The position numbers and the translations under genes are program-made. Positions 1 to 5,656 of a stretch of 5,656 nt of DNA are shown here, in pieces. The notes beneath the pieces were generated by a model. That model did not search any database, was not told the origin of the DNA, and saw only the letters and a program-made list of their open reading frames with translations. Source of the DNA: Bacteroidales bacterium. GTDB taxonomy: Bacteria; Bacteroidota; Bacteroidia; Bacteroidales; UBA7960. Position 1 is the first letter of the stretch. Every line of letters begins with the position of its first letter. Location: the NCBI GenBank assembly GCA_003555385.1, contig PWHO01000141.1:1-5656 (forward strand), read 5' to 3'.

Positions 1-255
1 ATAAACGTTGTCTTTGTTCTCTGCCACGATTTTTTTCCCCCTGAGGCGAATGTGCAGTATGGTGCCGTCGTAATTCCCCCTAAACAGGAGATTGCTTCCT
101 CCGCCAAGTACCAGGTGAGGGTTGGCGGCGAACCCCGGATCATCAAAGATTCCTGACAGGTCATCCCGTGAAGTAATTTCGGCATAATACCTCGCAGAGA
201 CATCCATGCCAAAGGTATTCAGGTGCTTTAGGGGATAACTTTCCTGGATTAACAT
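1..255 (-). CDS. murB: UDP-N-acetylenolpyruvoylglucosamine reductase MurB, N-terminal part (cut by window edge)
   Basis: MurB is a cytoplasmic FAD enzyme that uses NADPH to reduce UDP-GlcNAc-enolpyruvate to UDP-MurNAc, the second committed step of peptidoglycan precursor synthesis. The first 85 codons are visible, read leftward from the ATG at 255-253; the rest lies beyond base 1. Residues 12-22 read LNTFGMDVSAR, the conserved start of the FAD-binding domain, and residues 48-58 read LVLGGGSNLLF, the flavin-pyrophosphate loop, followed by the typical YDGTILHI stretch (62-69). The reading frame stays open upstream to about 363, but the ATG at 255 puts NTFG at residue 13, as usual in this family, so I chose it. 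There is no clear Shine-Dalgarno site. The gene lies 100 bases downstream of the sigma factor stop codon and has a possible -7 element of its own. Identification rests on motifs over roughly a quarter of the protein. Confidence 0.93.
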   Translation of the reverse strand, partial: MLIQESYPLKHLNTFGMDVSARYYAEITSRDDLSGIFDDPGFAANPHLVLGGGSNLLFRGNYDGTILHIRLRGKKIVAENKDNVY

Positions 256-309
256 ACGGTACAAAGGGGCTTTGCAGTAGAATTCATTAAGGCCATTCCG
301 GCCATTGGG

Positions 310-317
310 CAAAGTTA
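310..317 (-). promoter_or_regulatory. Possible murB promoter, -7 element TAACTTTG
   Basis: On the minus strand this reads TAACTTTG, a full match to the Bacteroidota -7 consensus TAnnTTTG. It lies 54 bases before the murB ATG and would give a leader of about 48-50 bases. No TTTG or TTG is found at the expected 19-21 base distance upstream; a short direct repeat sits there instead. This may be a weak or activator-dependent promoter, or a chance match. Confidence 0.4.
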
Positions 318-329
318 ATGCAAAAAGTG

Positions 330-352
330 TTCTCGGAAAGATTTCCCGGAAA
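330..352 (-). repeat. Tandem 10-base direct repeat upstream of the murB -7 element
   Basis: Read on the minus strand, TTTCCGGGAA (352-343) is followed by TTTCCGAGAA (339-330), nine of ten bases identical and 13 bases apart start to start. The first copy contains the near-symmetric TTCCGGGAA. The pair covers the place where a -33 box would be expected for the TAACTTTG element at 310-317. The first copy begins four bases after the sigma factor stop codon. A regulator-binding role is inference only. Confidence 0.35.
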
Positions 353-355
353 GAA

Positions 356-943
356 TCAACGCGTCAGGACAATGTTTTTCTCATCGATCATTTTTCGCAT
401 GTTGATCAGGGCATAACGCATTCTGCCCAGGGCGGTGTTGATGCTGACATCGGTTTGCTGTGCGATCTCTTTGAAACTCATTTCCTGGTAATGGCGCATT
501 TTCAGCACGGTCTTTTGTTCTTCCGGAAGATGCTCAATGAGTTTTTTGACATCATCGTGGATCTGACCCGTGATAATTCGATCTTCAATGGTTTCATCGT
601 AGATTTTGAGCGTTTCAAACAGGTCGTATTCCTCGCTGTTTTCCCGCATGGGCATTCGTTTTGACCTTCTGAAATAGTCAATGATCAGGTTGTGTGAAAT
701 GCGCATGGCCCAGGGCAGGAACTTGCCTTCCTCGTTGTAGTTGCCTGAACGCAAGGTGTTGATGATTTTAATGAATGCATCCTGAAATACATCTTCCGCC
801 AGGTGCTTGTCCTTGACGATAATCATTATATAGGAAAACAGCTTTCGCTGATGGCGGTTGATCAGTGACTCCAGGGCATTGTGATCCCCGGAAATAAACA
901 GGCGTATCAACTCTTGATCGCTAATCGTTGTGCGGTCATTCAT
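356..943 (-). CDS. ECF-type sigma-70 family RNA polymerase sigma factor
   Basis: This 195-residue protein has the two-domain form of extracytoplasmic-function sigma factors, which join core RNA polymerase and direct it to particular promoters. Region 2 covers about residues 28-96, with AEDVFQDAFIKI (49-60) and FLPWAMRISHNLIIDYFRR (75-93), which bind core polymerase and the -10-like element. After an acidic linker (about 100-125), region 4 spans about 127-186 with LPEEQKTVLKMRHYQ (139-153) and a helix-turn-helix at about 154-176 for the upstream promoter element. A TTG nine codons upstream (970) is in frame, but the ATG at 943 has GGAGG eight bases before it and fits the family's usual start, so I chose it. 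No membrane anti-sigma factor is adjacent in the window: the downstream neighbour is murB and the upstream one a ligase. The family resembles a widespread Bacteroidota ECF group; its regulon cannot be read from sequence. Confidence 0.95.
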   Translation of the reverse strand: MNDRTTISDQELIRLFISGDHNALESLINRHQRKLFSYIMIIVKDKHLAEDVFQDAFIKIINTLRSGNYNEEGKFLPWAMRISHNLIIDYFRRSKRMPMRENSEEYDLFETLKIYDETIEDRIITGQIHDDVKKLIEHLPEEQKTVLKMRHYQEMSFKEIAQQTDVSINTALGRMRYALINMRKMIDEKNIVLTR

Positions 944-951
944 AGTAATGG

Positions 952-956
952 CCTCC
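952..956 (-). promoter_or_regulatory. Shine-Dalgarno site GGAGG for the sigma factor
   Basis: The minus strand reads GGAGG, then eight bases, then the ATG at 943. This is the only strong ribosome-binding site seen in the window and it decides the start codon: it lies inside the extended reading frame that would begin at TTG 970. Strong Shine-Dalgarno sites are uncommon in Bacteroidota, where A-rich leaders are more usual. Confidence 0.65.
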
Positions 957-1033
957 GTATGTTGTTTCAATTAGCGTAAGAGTCTATTCGATAGCCTGTC
1001 CTCCATGTTTATAGGTGAGAATTTGGTGTTGAT

Positions 1034-1055
1034 TGGTTCCTCTGTTTCGGAACCA
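1034..1055. repeat. Inverted repeat at the predicted sigma factor transcription start
   Basis: TGGTTCC (1034-1040) and GGAACCA (1049-1055) form a perfect seven-base inverted repeat around an eight-base loop. The repeat begins three bases past the -7 element at 1058-1065, so it covers the expected transcription start. It could form a hairpin at the very 5' end of the sigma factor mRNA, or be a two-fold symmetric operator. There is no T-run directly after it in either direction, so it is not a standard terminator. Confidence 0.5.
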
Positions 1056-1057
1056 GA

Positions 1058-1089
1058 CAAATATAGAATATTTTTTAACAACTTTCAAA
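1058..1089 (-). promoter_or_regulatory. Promoter of the sigma factor gene (Bacteroidota type)
   Basis: Minus strand: TTTG (1089-1086), exactly 20 bases, then TATATTTG (1065-1058). Both boxes match the Bacteroidota housekeeping promoter consensus TTTG / TAnnTTTG with the preferred 19-21 base spacing. The stretch between and upstream of the boxes is very A/T rich, with T8 and T7 tracts. Transcription would begin at about 1051-1054, leaving a leader of about 110 bases before the ATG at 943. It is the best promoter match in the window. Confidence 0.75.
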
Positions 1090-1111
1090 AAAAATCGATA
1101 AAAAAATGATA

Positions 1112-2773
1112 TTAGCGGTTCATCGTGTATAAAAAGCGTTTAATACTTTTCTTTGGTGTTTTCTCGAACTCTTCCGGCACAATTCTGATCCTCGAAATGT
1201 TCATATAGACCGGGATACCATTATTAAGTTCGGTTTTGTACTGGTCCAGGAGATGGTTCAGCCCCGCTTCACTAACTCCTTCCTGATCAGTCAATTCATA
1301 GTCAGGGTAAACCAGTGCTTCAAGTATGCCATCCTTGTCGATGACCAGTGATTCCTGGATAAAGCGCTTGTTATTCAGCCTGGCTTCCACCTCCTCCGGG
1401 TAAATATTCTGGCCGGACGGACCAAGTATCATACTCTTGCTTCTACCCTTGATGTGCAGGTAGTTATATTTGTCGAGCAACCCCAGGTCGCCCGTGTGGA
1501 GCCATCCTTCCTCATCCAGGGCATTGTCGGTCGCTTCCTTGTTTTTAAAATACCCCGCCATTACGTTTTCTCCCTTTACCAGGATTTCACCGACGATATT
1601 TTGCGGGTCAGGGCTGTCAATTTTTGCCTCCAGTGTATCCACCACCTTGCCGGCAGTACCCAATCTGGTTCTCTTCCAGTTGGCATAACTGATCAGGGGT
1701 CCGCATTCCGTCATCCCGTAGCCGATGGAATAGGGGAAGCCGATCTTATTCAGGAAAAGTTCCACCTCCTTGTTGAGGGGTGCACCTCCTATAACCACCT
1801 CATGGAAGTTGCCACCGAAAACATCCACCAGCTTGCTTTTGACTTTCTTATAGAGGATACGGTTCAGCAATGGGGTGTTCATCAGCGCCTTCATATGCGG
1901 CTTTTGTATTGCAGGCAATATTTGCTTTTTGTAAATCTTTTCGATAATAAGCGGGACGGCAAGCACCAGCTTTGGCCTGATCTTCCTGAATGCCTCCAGA
2001 ATTACCTGCGGTGAAGGTGTTTTGGTAAGCAGGGTAATATTGCATCCAAGTGTGAAAGGCCACAGGAATTCAAAAGCACAGCCATAGGCATGGGCCAGCG
2101 GGAGGAAGGAAACGATGGCATCGCCCGGGTCAAGGGGCATATTGTTATTGGCGTAAATGATATTGGCCACCAGACTGTTGTGATGGAGCATCACTCCCTT
2201 GGTGAAACCTGTTGTTCCGGAGGTATAACTGATCACGGCCAGCTCATCATTGGAAATATCCGGAAAATTTAAATTATCAGACTGCACCCCGTAAGGGTAT
2301 TTGTTTTGGTAGAGGTTTTCCACTTCTTCAGCTTTGCCGCTCAGGGGGTGGTTTTCATTCTCAGAAAGGATGGAAAAGTCATTCAGGGAAACGATCCCAA
2401 GCAGGCCCTTCATTTTTTCAGTGTCCAGGGCATCAAACAGTGTGTCAGATGCAAGTAGCAGCCTCGACTCTGAATGGTTTACAATGTGGTGTACATCGTT
2501 GGGCTTGAAATCGGGCAGAATGGGGACCACTACTGCTCCGTAAGTTACCACTGCAAGATAAGAAATGCCCCATTTGGCCGAATTTTTGCCCAGCAGGGCA
2601 ATTTTGTCACCCTGTTTGATTCCGTAAGCTTCGAAGCGTGTGTGCAGATGGATGATGTGACCGGCAACTTCCCTGTATGTGTAACTTTTGCCGTGATAAT
2701 CGGCCAGTGCCTGGTTTTTCCAGTTGTTCCGGATCGCTTTCCGGATAATACCGGTAAGGGTTTCCTGCATCAT
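1112..2773 (-). CDS. AMP-forming long-chain fatty acid-CoA ligase-like enzyme (ANL superfamily)
   Basis: Enzymes of this family activate a carboxylic acid, usually a fatty acid, with ATP to an acyl-AMP and then pass it to coenzyme A. The protein is 553 residues, a normal length for bacterial FadD-like ligases. Motifs in order: ATP/phosphate loop YTSGTTGFTKG (183-193), PLAHAYG (225-231), GGAPL (329-333), the adenine-binding YGMTE (352-356), TGDLG with the ribose-binding aspartate (427-431), hinge KGRSK (442-446), and NIYPEEVE (456-463) in the mobile C-terminal domain. The C-terminal motif reads KTPKKSIKR (538-546): aligned to the usual TPxGKIxR, serine 543 takes the catalytic lysine position and lysine 542 precedes it. 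No signal peptide or clear membrane segment is seen. Two ATG codons lie in tandem at 2773 and 2770; either may start the protein. The neighbour uvrA is divergent, and the sigma factor follows after 168 bases with its own promoter. The chain length of the substrate is not readable, and acyl-ACP or another acid substrate is possible. Confidence 0.9.
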   Translation of the reverse strand: MMQETLTGIIRKAIRNNWKNQALADYHGKSYTYREVAGHIIHLHTRFEAYGIKQGDKIALLGKNSAKWGISYLAVVTYGAVVVPILPDFKPNDVHHIVNHSESRLLLASDTLFDALDTEKMKGLLGIVSLNDFSILSENENHPLSGKAEEVENLYQNKYPYGVQSDNLNFPDISNDELAVISYTSGTTGFTKGVMLHHNSLVANIIYANNNMPLDPGDAIVSFLPLAHAYGCAFEFLWPFTLGCNITLLTKTPSPQVILEAFRKIRPKLVLAVPLIIEKIYKKQILPAIQKPHMKALMNTPLLNRILYKKVKSKLVDVFGGNFHEVVIGGAPLNKEVELFLNKIGFPYSIGYGMTECGPLISYANWKRTRLGTAGKVVDTLEAKIDSPDPQNIVGEILVKGENVMAGYFKNKEATDNALDEEGWLHTGDLGLLDKYNYLHIKGRSKSMILGPSGQNIYPEEVEARLNNKRFIQESLVIDKDGILEALVYPDYELTDQEGVSEAGLNHLLDQYKTELNNGIPVYMNISRIRIVPEEFEKTPKKSIKRFLYTMNR

Positions 2774-2832
2774 AACATCAAGCTGTTTATACGATTAAAC
2801 GATTGTTTTATTGTAAATACTTATGCAATGTA

Positions 2833-2865
2833 CGAATTTATGACCAATAATGACAAAGGACCAAA
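2833..2865 (-). promoter_or_regulatory. Candidate promoter of the acyl-CoA ligase gene
   Basis: Minus strand: TTTG (2865-2862), 21 bases, then TAAATTCG (2840-2833). The upstream box and spacing fit the Bacteroidota consensus; the -7 box has one mismatch to TAnnTTTG (C for T in the third-last informative position). The predicted leader is about 50 bases. No Shine-Dalgarno site precedes the ATG at 2773. Confidence 0.45.
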
Positions 2866-2874
2866 GCATCTTTG
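2862..2874. repeat. 13-base palindrome CAAAGCATCTTTG in the divergent promoter region
   Basis: CAAAG (2862-2866) and CTTTG (2870-2874) are exact inverted copies around CAT. Each arm supplies a TTTG box pointing outward: the left arm is the -33 box of the candidate ligase promoter, and the right arm points toward uvrA. It may be two back-to-back promoter boxes or a dimer-binding operator; which of these cannot be told from sequence. Confidence 0.4.
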
Positions 2875-2914
2875 CAGGCTCAGCCGGTAAATTAATTGTA
2901 ACTTTGCAGATTCA
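2870..2914 (+). repeat. Spaced 13-base direct repeat overlapping the uvrA promoter
   Basis: CTTTGCAGGCTCA (2870-2882) and CTTTGCAGATTCA (2902-2914) match at 11 of 13 bases and start 32 bases apart, close to three turns of the DNA helix, so both copies would face the same side. The second copy begins inside the uvrA -7 element and runs over the probable transcription start. This geometry would suit a repressor or other regulator, but chance similarity between two promoter-like boxes is also possible. Confidence 0.35.
2899..2906 (+). promoter_or_regulatory. Candidate uvrA promoter, -7 element TAACTTTG
   Basis: TAACTTTG matches the Bacteroidota -7 consensus in full and lies 27 bases before the uvrA ATG, predicting a short leader of about 20 bases. 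The nearest upstream TTTG is at 2871-2874, 24 bases away, which is longer than the usual 19-21. The same octamer is found before murB (minus strand, 310-317). Confidence 0.5.
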
Positions 2915-2933
2915 AAATTATCAGCTTGCCTGT

Positions 2934-5656
2934 ATGGATATTGATCACCTCGACAGCAAATCCTGGATTCTCATTAAAGGGGCACGAGTGCACAACCTGA
3001 AAGGGGTAGATGTGGCTATTGCCCGCAACCGCCTGGTGGTGATTACCGGCCTGTCGGGTTCGGGGAAATCTTCTCTGGCTTTCGATACCCTGTATTCGGA
3101 AGGACAGCGGCGCTATGTGGAGAGTCTGAGTGCTTATGCAAGGCAGTTCCTGGGGCGCATGCATAAACCTGAGGTGGACTATATCAGGGGGATCTCGCCG
3201 GCCATTGCCATTGAGCAACGGGCAAATACCCGAAATCCGCGTTCTACCGTCGGGACGTCCACTGAGGTGTATGAATACCTGAAGCTGTTTTATGCCCGTA
3301 TCGGAAAAACCTATTCTCCTGCGTCCGGTCAATTGGTGCAGCGCGACACCGTTGGTGATGTGGTTAACCATTGTTTGTCATTGCCCGAAGGAACCATGGT
3401 GATGCTGACCGCACCCCTGGTCGAAATTGCGGATCGTACAACAGAACAACAACTTTCTGTCTTGCTTCAGCAAGGGTTTTCAAGGGTGATTGTCAATGAG
3501 CAATTGGAGCGGATTGAATCCTGTCTGGAATCCGGCGGGGAAAACAGGGTGTCATCCATTGTGATTGACCGCTTTTCGGTGGACCCTTCTGATGATGAGC
3601 TGCGTGCCCGGGTGGCTGACTCAGTGCAGACTGCTTTTTATGAAGGAAGAGGGGCCTGCCGCCTGCATTATAAATTGCTGGAAGCGGAAGAATTGATGGA
3701 TTTTTCCAATCGGTTTGAACGTGACGGAATGAGTTTCGAAAAGCCTTCCGTGAATTTCTTTGCGTTTAACAATCCTTATGGGGCATGCAAGACTTGTGAA
3801 GGTTTTGGCAGCATTATCGGCATTGATCCTGACCTGGTGGCACCCAACAAGCGACTTTCGGTCTATGAAGATGCCATCGCATGCTGGCGCGGGGAAAAAA
3901 TGAGCTGGTGGAAAGAGCAGCTGATCGCCCATGCCTATAAATTTGACTTTCCCATTCATAAACCGCTGAAAGAACTCTCCGAATCTCAGTGGGATCTGCT
4001 TTGGACGGGTAACCGTTACTTTAAGGGGTTAAATGACTTCTTTAAGATGGTGGAGGAGAACACTTACAAGATCCAGTACCGGGTGATGCTCTCCCGTTAT
4101 CGTGGCAAACAACAATGCCCTGACTGCAAAGGAACCAGGCTGAGGAAGGATGCCGGCTATGTGAAAGTGGCCGGTCACTCCATCACGGAACTCGTGCTTA
4201 TGCCCCTGGATCATCTGTATGAATTCTTTAAGGAGCTGTCGCTCAATGAGGAAGAACAAGCGGTTTCCCGCCGGTTGTTTGTAGAGATCACCAACAGGCT
4301 GGAATACCTCAATGATGTGGGGCTTGGTTACCTGACACTCAACAGGCTGTCCAACACCTTGTCGGGCGGTGAGTCGCAGCGGATCAACCTCGCCACCTCA
4401 CTGGGCAGCAGTTTGGTGGGGTCCATGTATATCCTGGATGAACCAAGCATTGGTCTTCACCAGCGAGACAACGACCGCCTGATCAGGGTCCTGAAAAAGC
4501 TGCGTGACCTGGGCAATACGGTGATCGTGGTGGAGCATGACGAAGACATTATCAGGGCTGCTGACCAGATCATCGATATTGGTCCCCTGGCCGGCACCCA
4601 TGGCGGAGAGATTGTTTTTCAGGGAGACTGTGAAACCCTCCTTGCGGAAAAGGATAGCCTCACGGCACAATATCTCAATAAGGATAAGGAAATTCCCCTT
4701 CCGAAGCGCAGGCGCCCATGGAAGGAATTCATCCGGCTCCAGGGGGTACAGCAGCATAACCTGAAAGGCTTTGATGTGAACATCCCTCTCAGGGTGATGA
4801 CCGTGGTAACCGGGGTCAGCGGTTCCGGGAAGAGCACCCTGGTTAAAAATATCCTGTATCCGGCACTGAAAAAACATTATGGGGGATATGGTGATCGCAC
4901 GGGCGTTTTTGACGGAATGGACGGAGATATTTACAGCCTGAACGATGTGGAATACATTGATCAGAATCCCATCGGCAAATCTTCGCGGTCCAATCCTGTC
5001 ACTTACCTTAAGGCGTACGACGAGATGCGGCAGCTTTTTGCCTCACAACCCCTGGCCAAAACCCGGGGATACAAGCCCGGCTATTTTTCTTTCAATGTGG
5101 AAGGGGGCCGATGCCCGGAATGTGAGGGAGAAGGTACGGTGAAAATCGAGATGCAGTTTATGGCAGATATCGTGCTGGACTGTGATAGCTGTAAAGGAAG
5201 ACGTTTCAAGGATGAAATCCTGGATGTGACTTTCAGGGGGAAGCACATTGCCGATGTGCTTGACCTGACCGTGGATGACGCCATTGGCTTTTTTGCCTCG
5301 GCAAAGGACTGCGGCGCGATCTGCCGTCGCATTGCCGAACGCCTTCAGCCTCTGGCGGATGTGGGGCTTGGCTATATCCGTCTGGGGCAGTCATCCAGCA
5401 CGCTCAGCGGGGGGGAGGCCCAGCGCATCAAGCTGGCGGCTTTCCTTACCAAAGGCATCAGTGCAGATAAAACCCTTTTCATTTTTGATGAACCCACTAC
5501 CGGACTTCATTTTCATGACATTGACAAGCTGCTGCTCGCTTTCAATGCCCTGCTGGACAACGGTCACTCGCTGGTGGTTATTGAACACAACCCCGAGGTG
5601 ATCAAGAGTGCCGATTGGGTAATAGACCTCGGACCTGACGGTGGTGACAAAGGGGG
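2934..5656 (+). CDS. uvrA: UvrABC excision nuclease subunit A (cut by right window edge)
   Basis: UvrA is the dimeric cytoplasmic ATPase that finds bulky DNA damage and loads UvrB in nucleotide excision repair. 907 codons are visible without a stop; the family is about 940 residues, so only the C-terminal tail is missing. It has two ABC modules. Module 1: Walker A GLSGSGKSS (39-47), RGISPAIAIEQ (85-95), signature LSGGESQR (476-483), Walker B YILDEPSIGLH (499-509), switch histidine 535. Module 2: Walker A GVSGSGKST (627-635), C4 zinc finger with cysteines 727, 730, 750 and 753 (CxxC-x19-CxxC), signature LSGGEAQR (824-831), Walker B FIFDEPTTGLH (849-859), histidine 885. In zinc finger 1 only the second pair (C285, C288) remains; the first CxxC is replaced by the FERDGMSFE region (261-269). 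Another CxxC (395, 398) precedes the insertion's end. The ATG at 2934 gives the usual short lead to the first Walker A; no Shine-Dalgarno is visible. It is transcribed away from the ligase gene. Confidence 0.97.
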   Translation, partial: MDIDHLDSKSWILIKGARVHNLKGVDVAIARNRLVVITGLSGSGKSSLAFDTLYSEGQRRYVESLSAYARQFLGRMHKPEVDYIRGISPAIAIEQRANTRNPRSTVGTSTEVYEYLKLFYARIGKTYSPASGQLVQRDTVGDVVNHCLSLPEGTMVMLTAPLVEIADRTTEQQLSVLLQQGFSRVIVNEQLERIESCLESGGENRVSSIVIDRFSVDPSDDELRARVADSVQTAFYEGRGACRLHYKLLEAEELMDFSNRFERDGMSFEKPSVNFFAFNNPYGACKTCEGFGSIIGIDPDLVAPNKRLSVYEDAIACWRGEKMSWWKEQLIAHAYKFDFPIHKPLKELSESQWDLLWTGNRYFKGLNDFFKMVEENTYKIQYRVMLSRYRGKQQCPDCKGTRLRKDAGYVKVAGHSITELVLMPLDHLYEFFKELSLNEEEQAVSRRLFVEITNRLEYLNDVGLGYLTLNRLSNTLSGGESQRINLATSLGSSLVGSMYILDEPSIGLHQRDNDRLIRVLKKLRDLGNTVIVVEHDEDIIRAADQIIDIGPLAGTHGGEIVFQGDCETLLAEKDSLTAQYLNKDKEIPLPKRRRPWKEFIRLQGVQQHNLKGFDVNIPLRVMTVVTGVSGSGKSTLVKNILYPALKKHYGGYGDRTGVFDGMDGDIYSLNDVEYIDQNPIGKSSRSNPVTYLKAYDEMRQLFASQPLAKTRGYKPGYFSFNVEGGRCPECEGEGTVKIEMQFMADIVLDCDSCKGRRFKDEILDVTFRGKHIADVLDLTVDDAIGFFASAKDCGAICRRIAERLQPLADVGLGYIRLGQSSSTLSGGEAQRIKLAAFLTKGISADKTLFIFDEPTTGLHFHDIDKLLLAFNALLDNGHSLVVIEHNPEVIKSADWVIDLGPDGGDKG

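Larger units (their letters stand above)
2774..2933. other. Divergent intergenic region between the acyl-CoA ligase and uvrA genes
   Basis: This 160-base gap must hold the start signals for both flanking genes. It is A/T rich near the ligase start and contains, left to right, the candidate ligase promoter (2833-2865), a 13-base palindrome (2862-2874), a spaced direct repeat (2870-2882 and 2902-2914), and the candidate uvrA -7 element (2899-2906). I see no small gene, SOS-like operator that I can recognise, or terminator in it. Confidence 0.85.

Noticed and set aside
256..363. N-terminal extension of murB into the gap
   Set aside because: The frame is open to 363, but the -7 element lies inside it, no ATG occurs in it, and the start at 255 gives the usual distance to the NTFG motif.
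305..664. Plus-strand open frame of 119 codons opposite the sigma factor
   Set aside because: It overlaps the clear sigma factor gene on the other strand, shows no family motifs, and looks like its antisense shadow.
941..970. Longer sigma factor starting at TTG 970
   Set aside because: The ATG at 943 has GGAGG at the right distance and matches the usual family start; the nine extra codons contain that Shine-Dalgarno site.
1087..1118. Rho-independent terminator after the ligase stop codon
   Set aside because: There are T7 and T8 tracts on the minus strand just after the stop, but only a four-base stem (ATGA/TCAT) precedes them. The tracts are better explained as the A/T-rich part of the sigma factor promoter.
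1454..2014. Plus-strand open frame of 186 codons opposite the acyl-CoA ligase
   Set aside because: The minus strand carries all the ANL motifs across this range; the antisense frame has none and no start signals.
2474..2890. Plus-strand open frame of 138 codons running from the ligase gene into the divergent gap
   Set aside because: Most of it is antisense to the ligase N-terminus; the part in the gap is A/T rich and covers the promoter sites. No recognisable protein features.
2892..3371. Minus-strand open frame of 159 codons opposite the start of uvrA
   Set aside because: Fully antisense to UvrA Walker A and following conserved motifs; a shadow.
4398..4877. Minus-strand open frame of 159 codons opposite uvrA
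   Set aside because: Antisense to the UvrA Walker B and second Walker A region; a shadow with no supporting signals.

Overview
The window looks like an ordinary stretch of a Bacteroidota (Bacteroidetes) chromosome. Three things point there. The promoter-like sites match the Bacteroidota pattern (TTTG, about 20 bases, TAnnTTTG) rather than the E. coli -35/-10 pattern. Strong Shine-Dalgarno sequences are mostly absent. The sigma factor, acyl-CoA ligase and UvrA proteins all have wording I associate with that phylum. Genus cannot be given. No mobile element, tRNA, rRNA, CRISPR array or integration scar was seen, and both window ends cut through genes.

Layout. Bases 1-255 (minus) hold the first 85 codons of murB, a peptidoglycan precursor enzyme. 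Bases 356-943 (minus) encode an ECF-type sigma-70 family factor of 195 residues. Bases 1112-2773 (minus) encode a 553-residue long-chain fatty acid-CoA ligase-like enzyme. Bases 2774-2933 form a divergent promoter region. From 2934 to the right edge (plus) runs uvrA, the nucleotide excision repair damage-recognition ATPase; 907 codons are visible and about 30-40 are missing beyond the window. This uvrA reading frame is the largest gene here and has no stop inside the window.

The three minus-strand genes point the same way, but gaps of 100 and 168 bases and separate promoter-like sites suggest they are largely independent units. The best promoter match (TTTG-N20-TATATTTG) precedes the sigma factor. 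The ligase and uvrA are read divergently from a 160-base gap that contains a 13-base palindrome and a spaced direct repeat. The gene set (cell wall, sigma factor, lipid activation, DNA repair) looks like housekeeping neighbours rather than one pathway.

I did not find a convincing new biological system. The points most worth checking are the ligase's unusual C-terminal motif, where serine occupies the position of the usual catalytic lysine; the loss of the first CxxC pair in UvrA zinc finger 1; and the small symmetric elements in the promoter regions.
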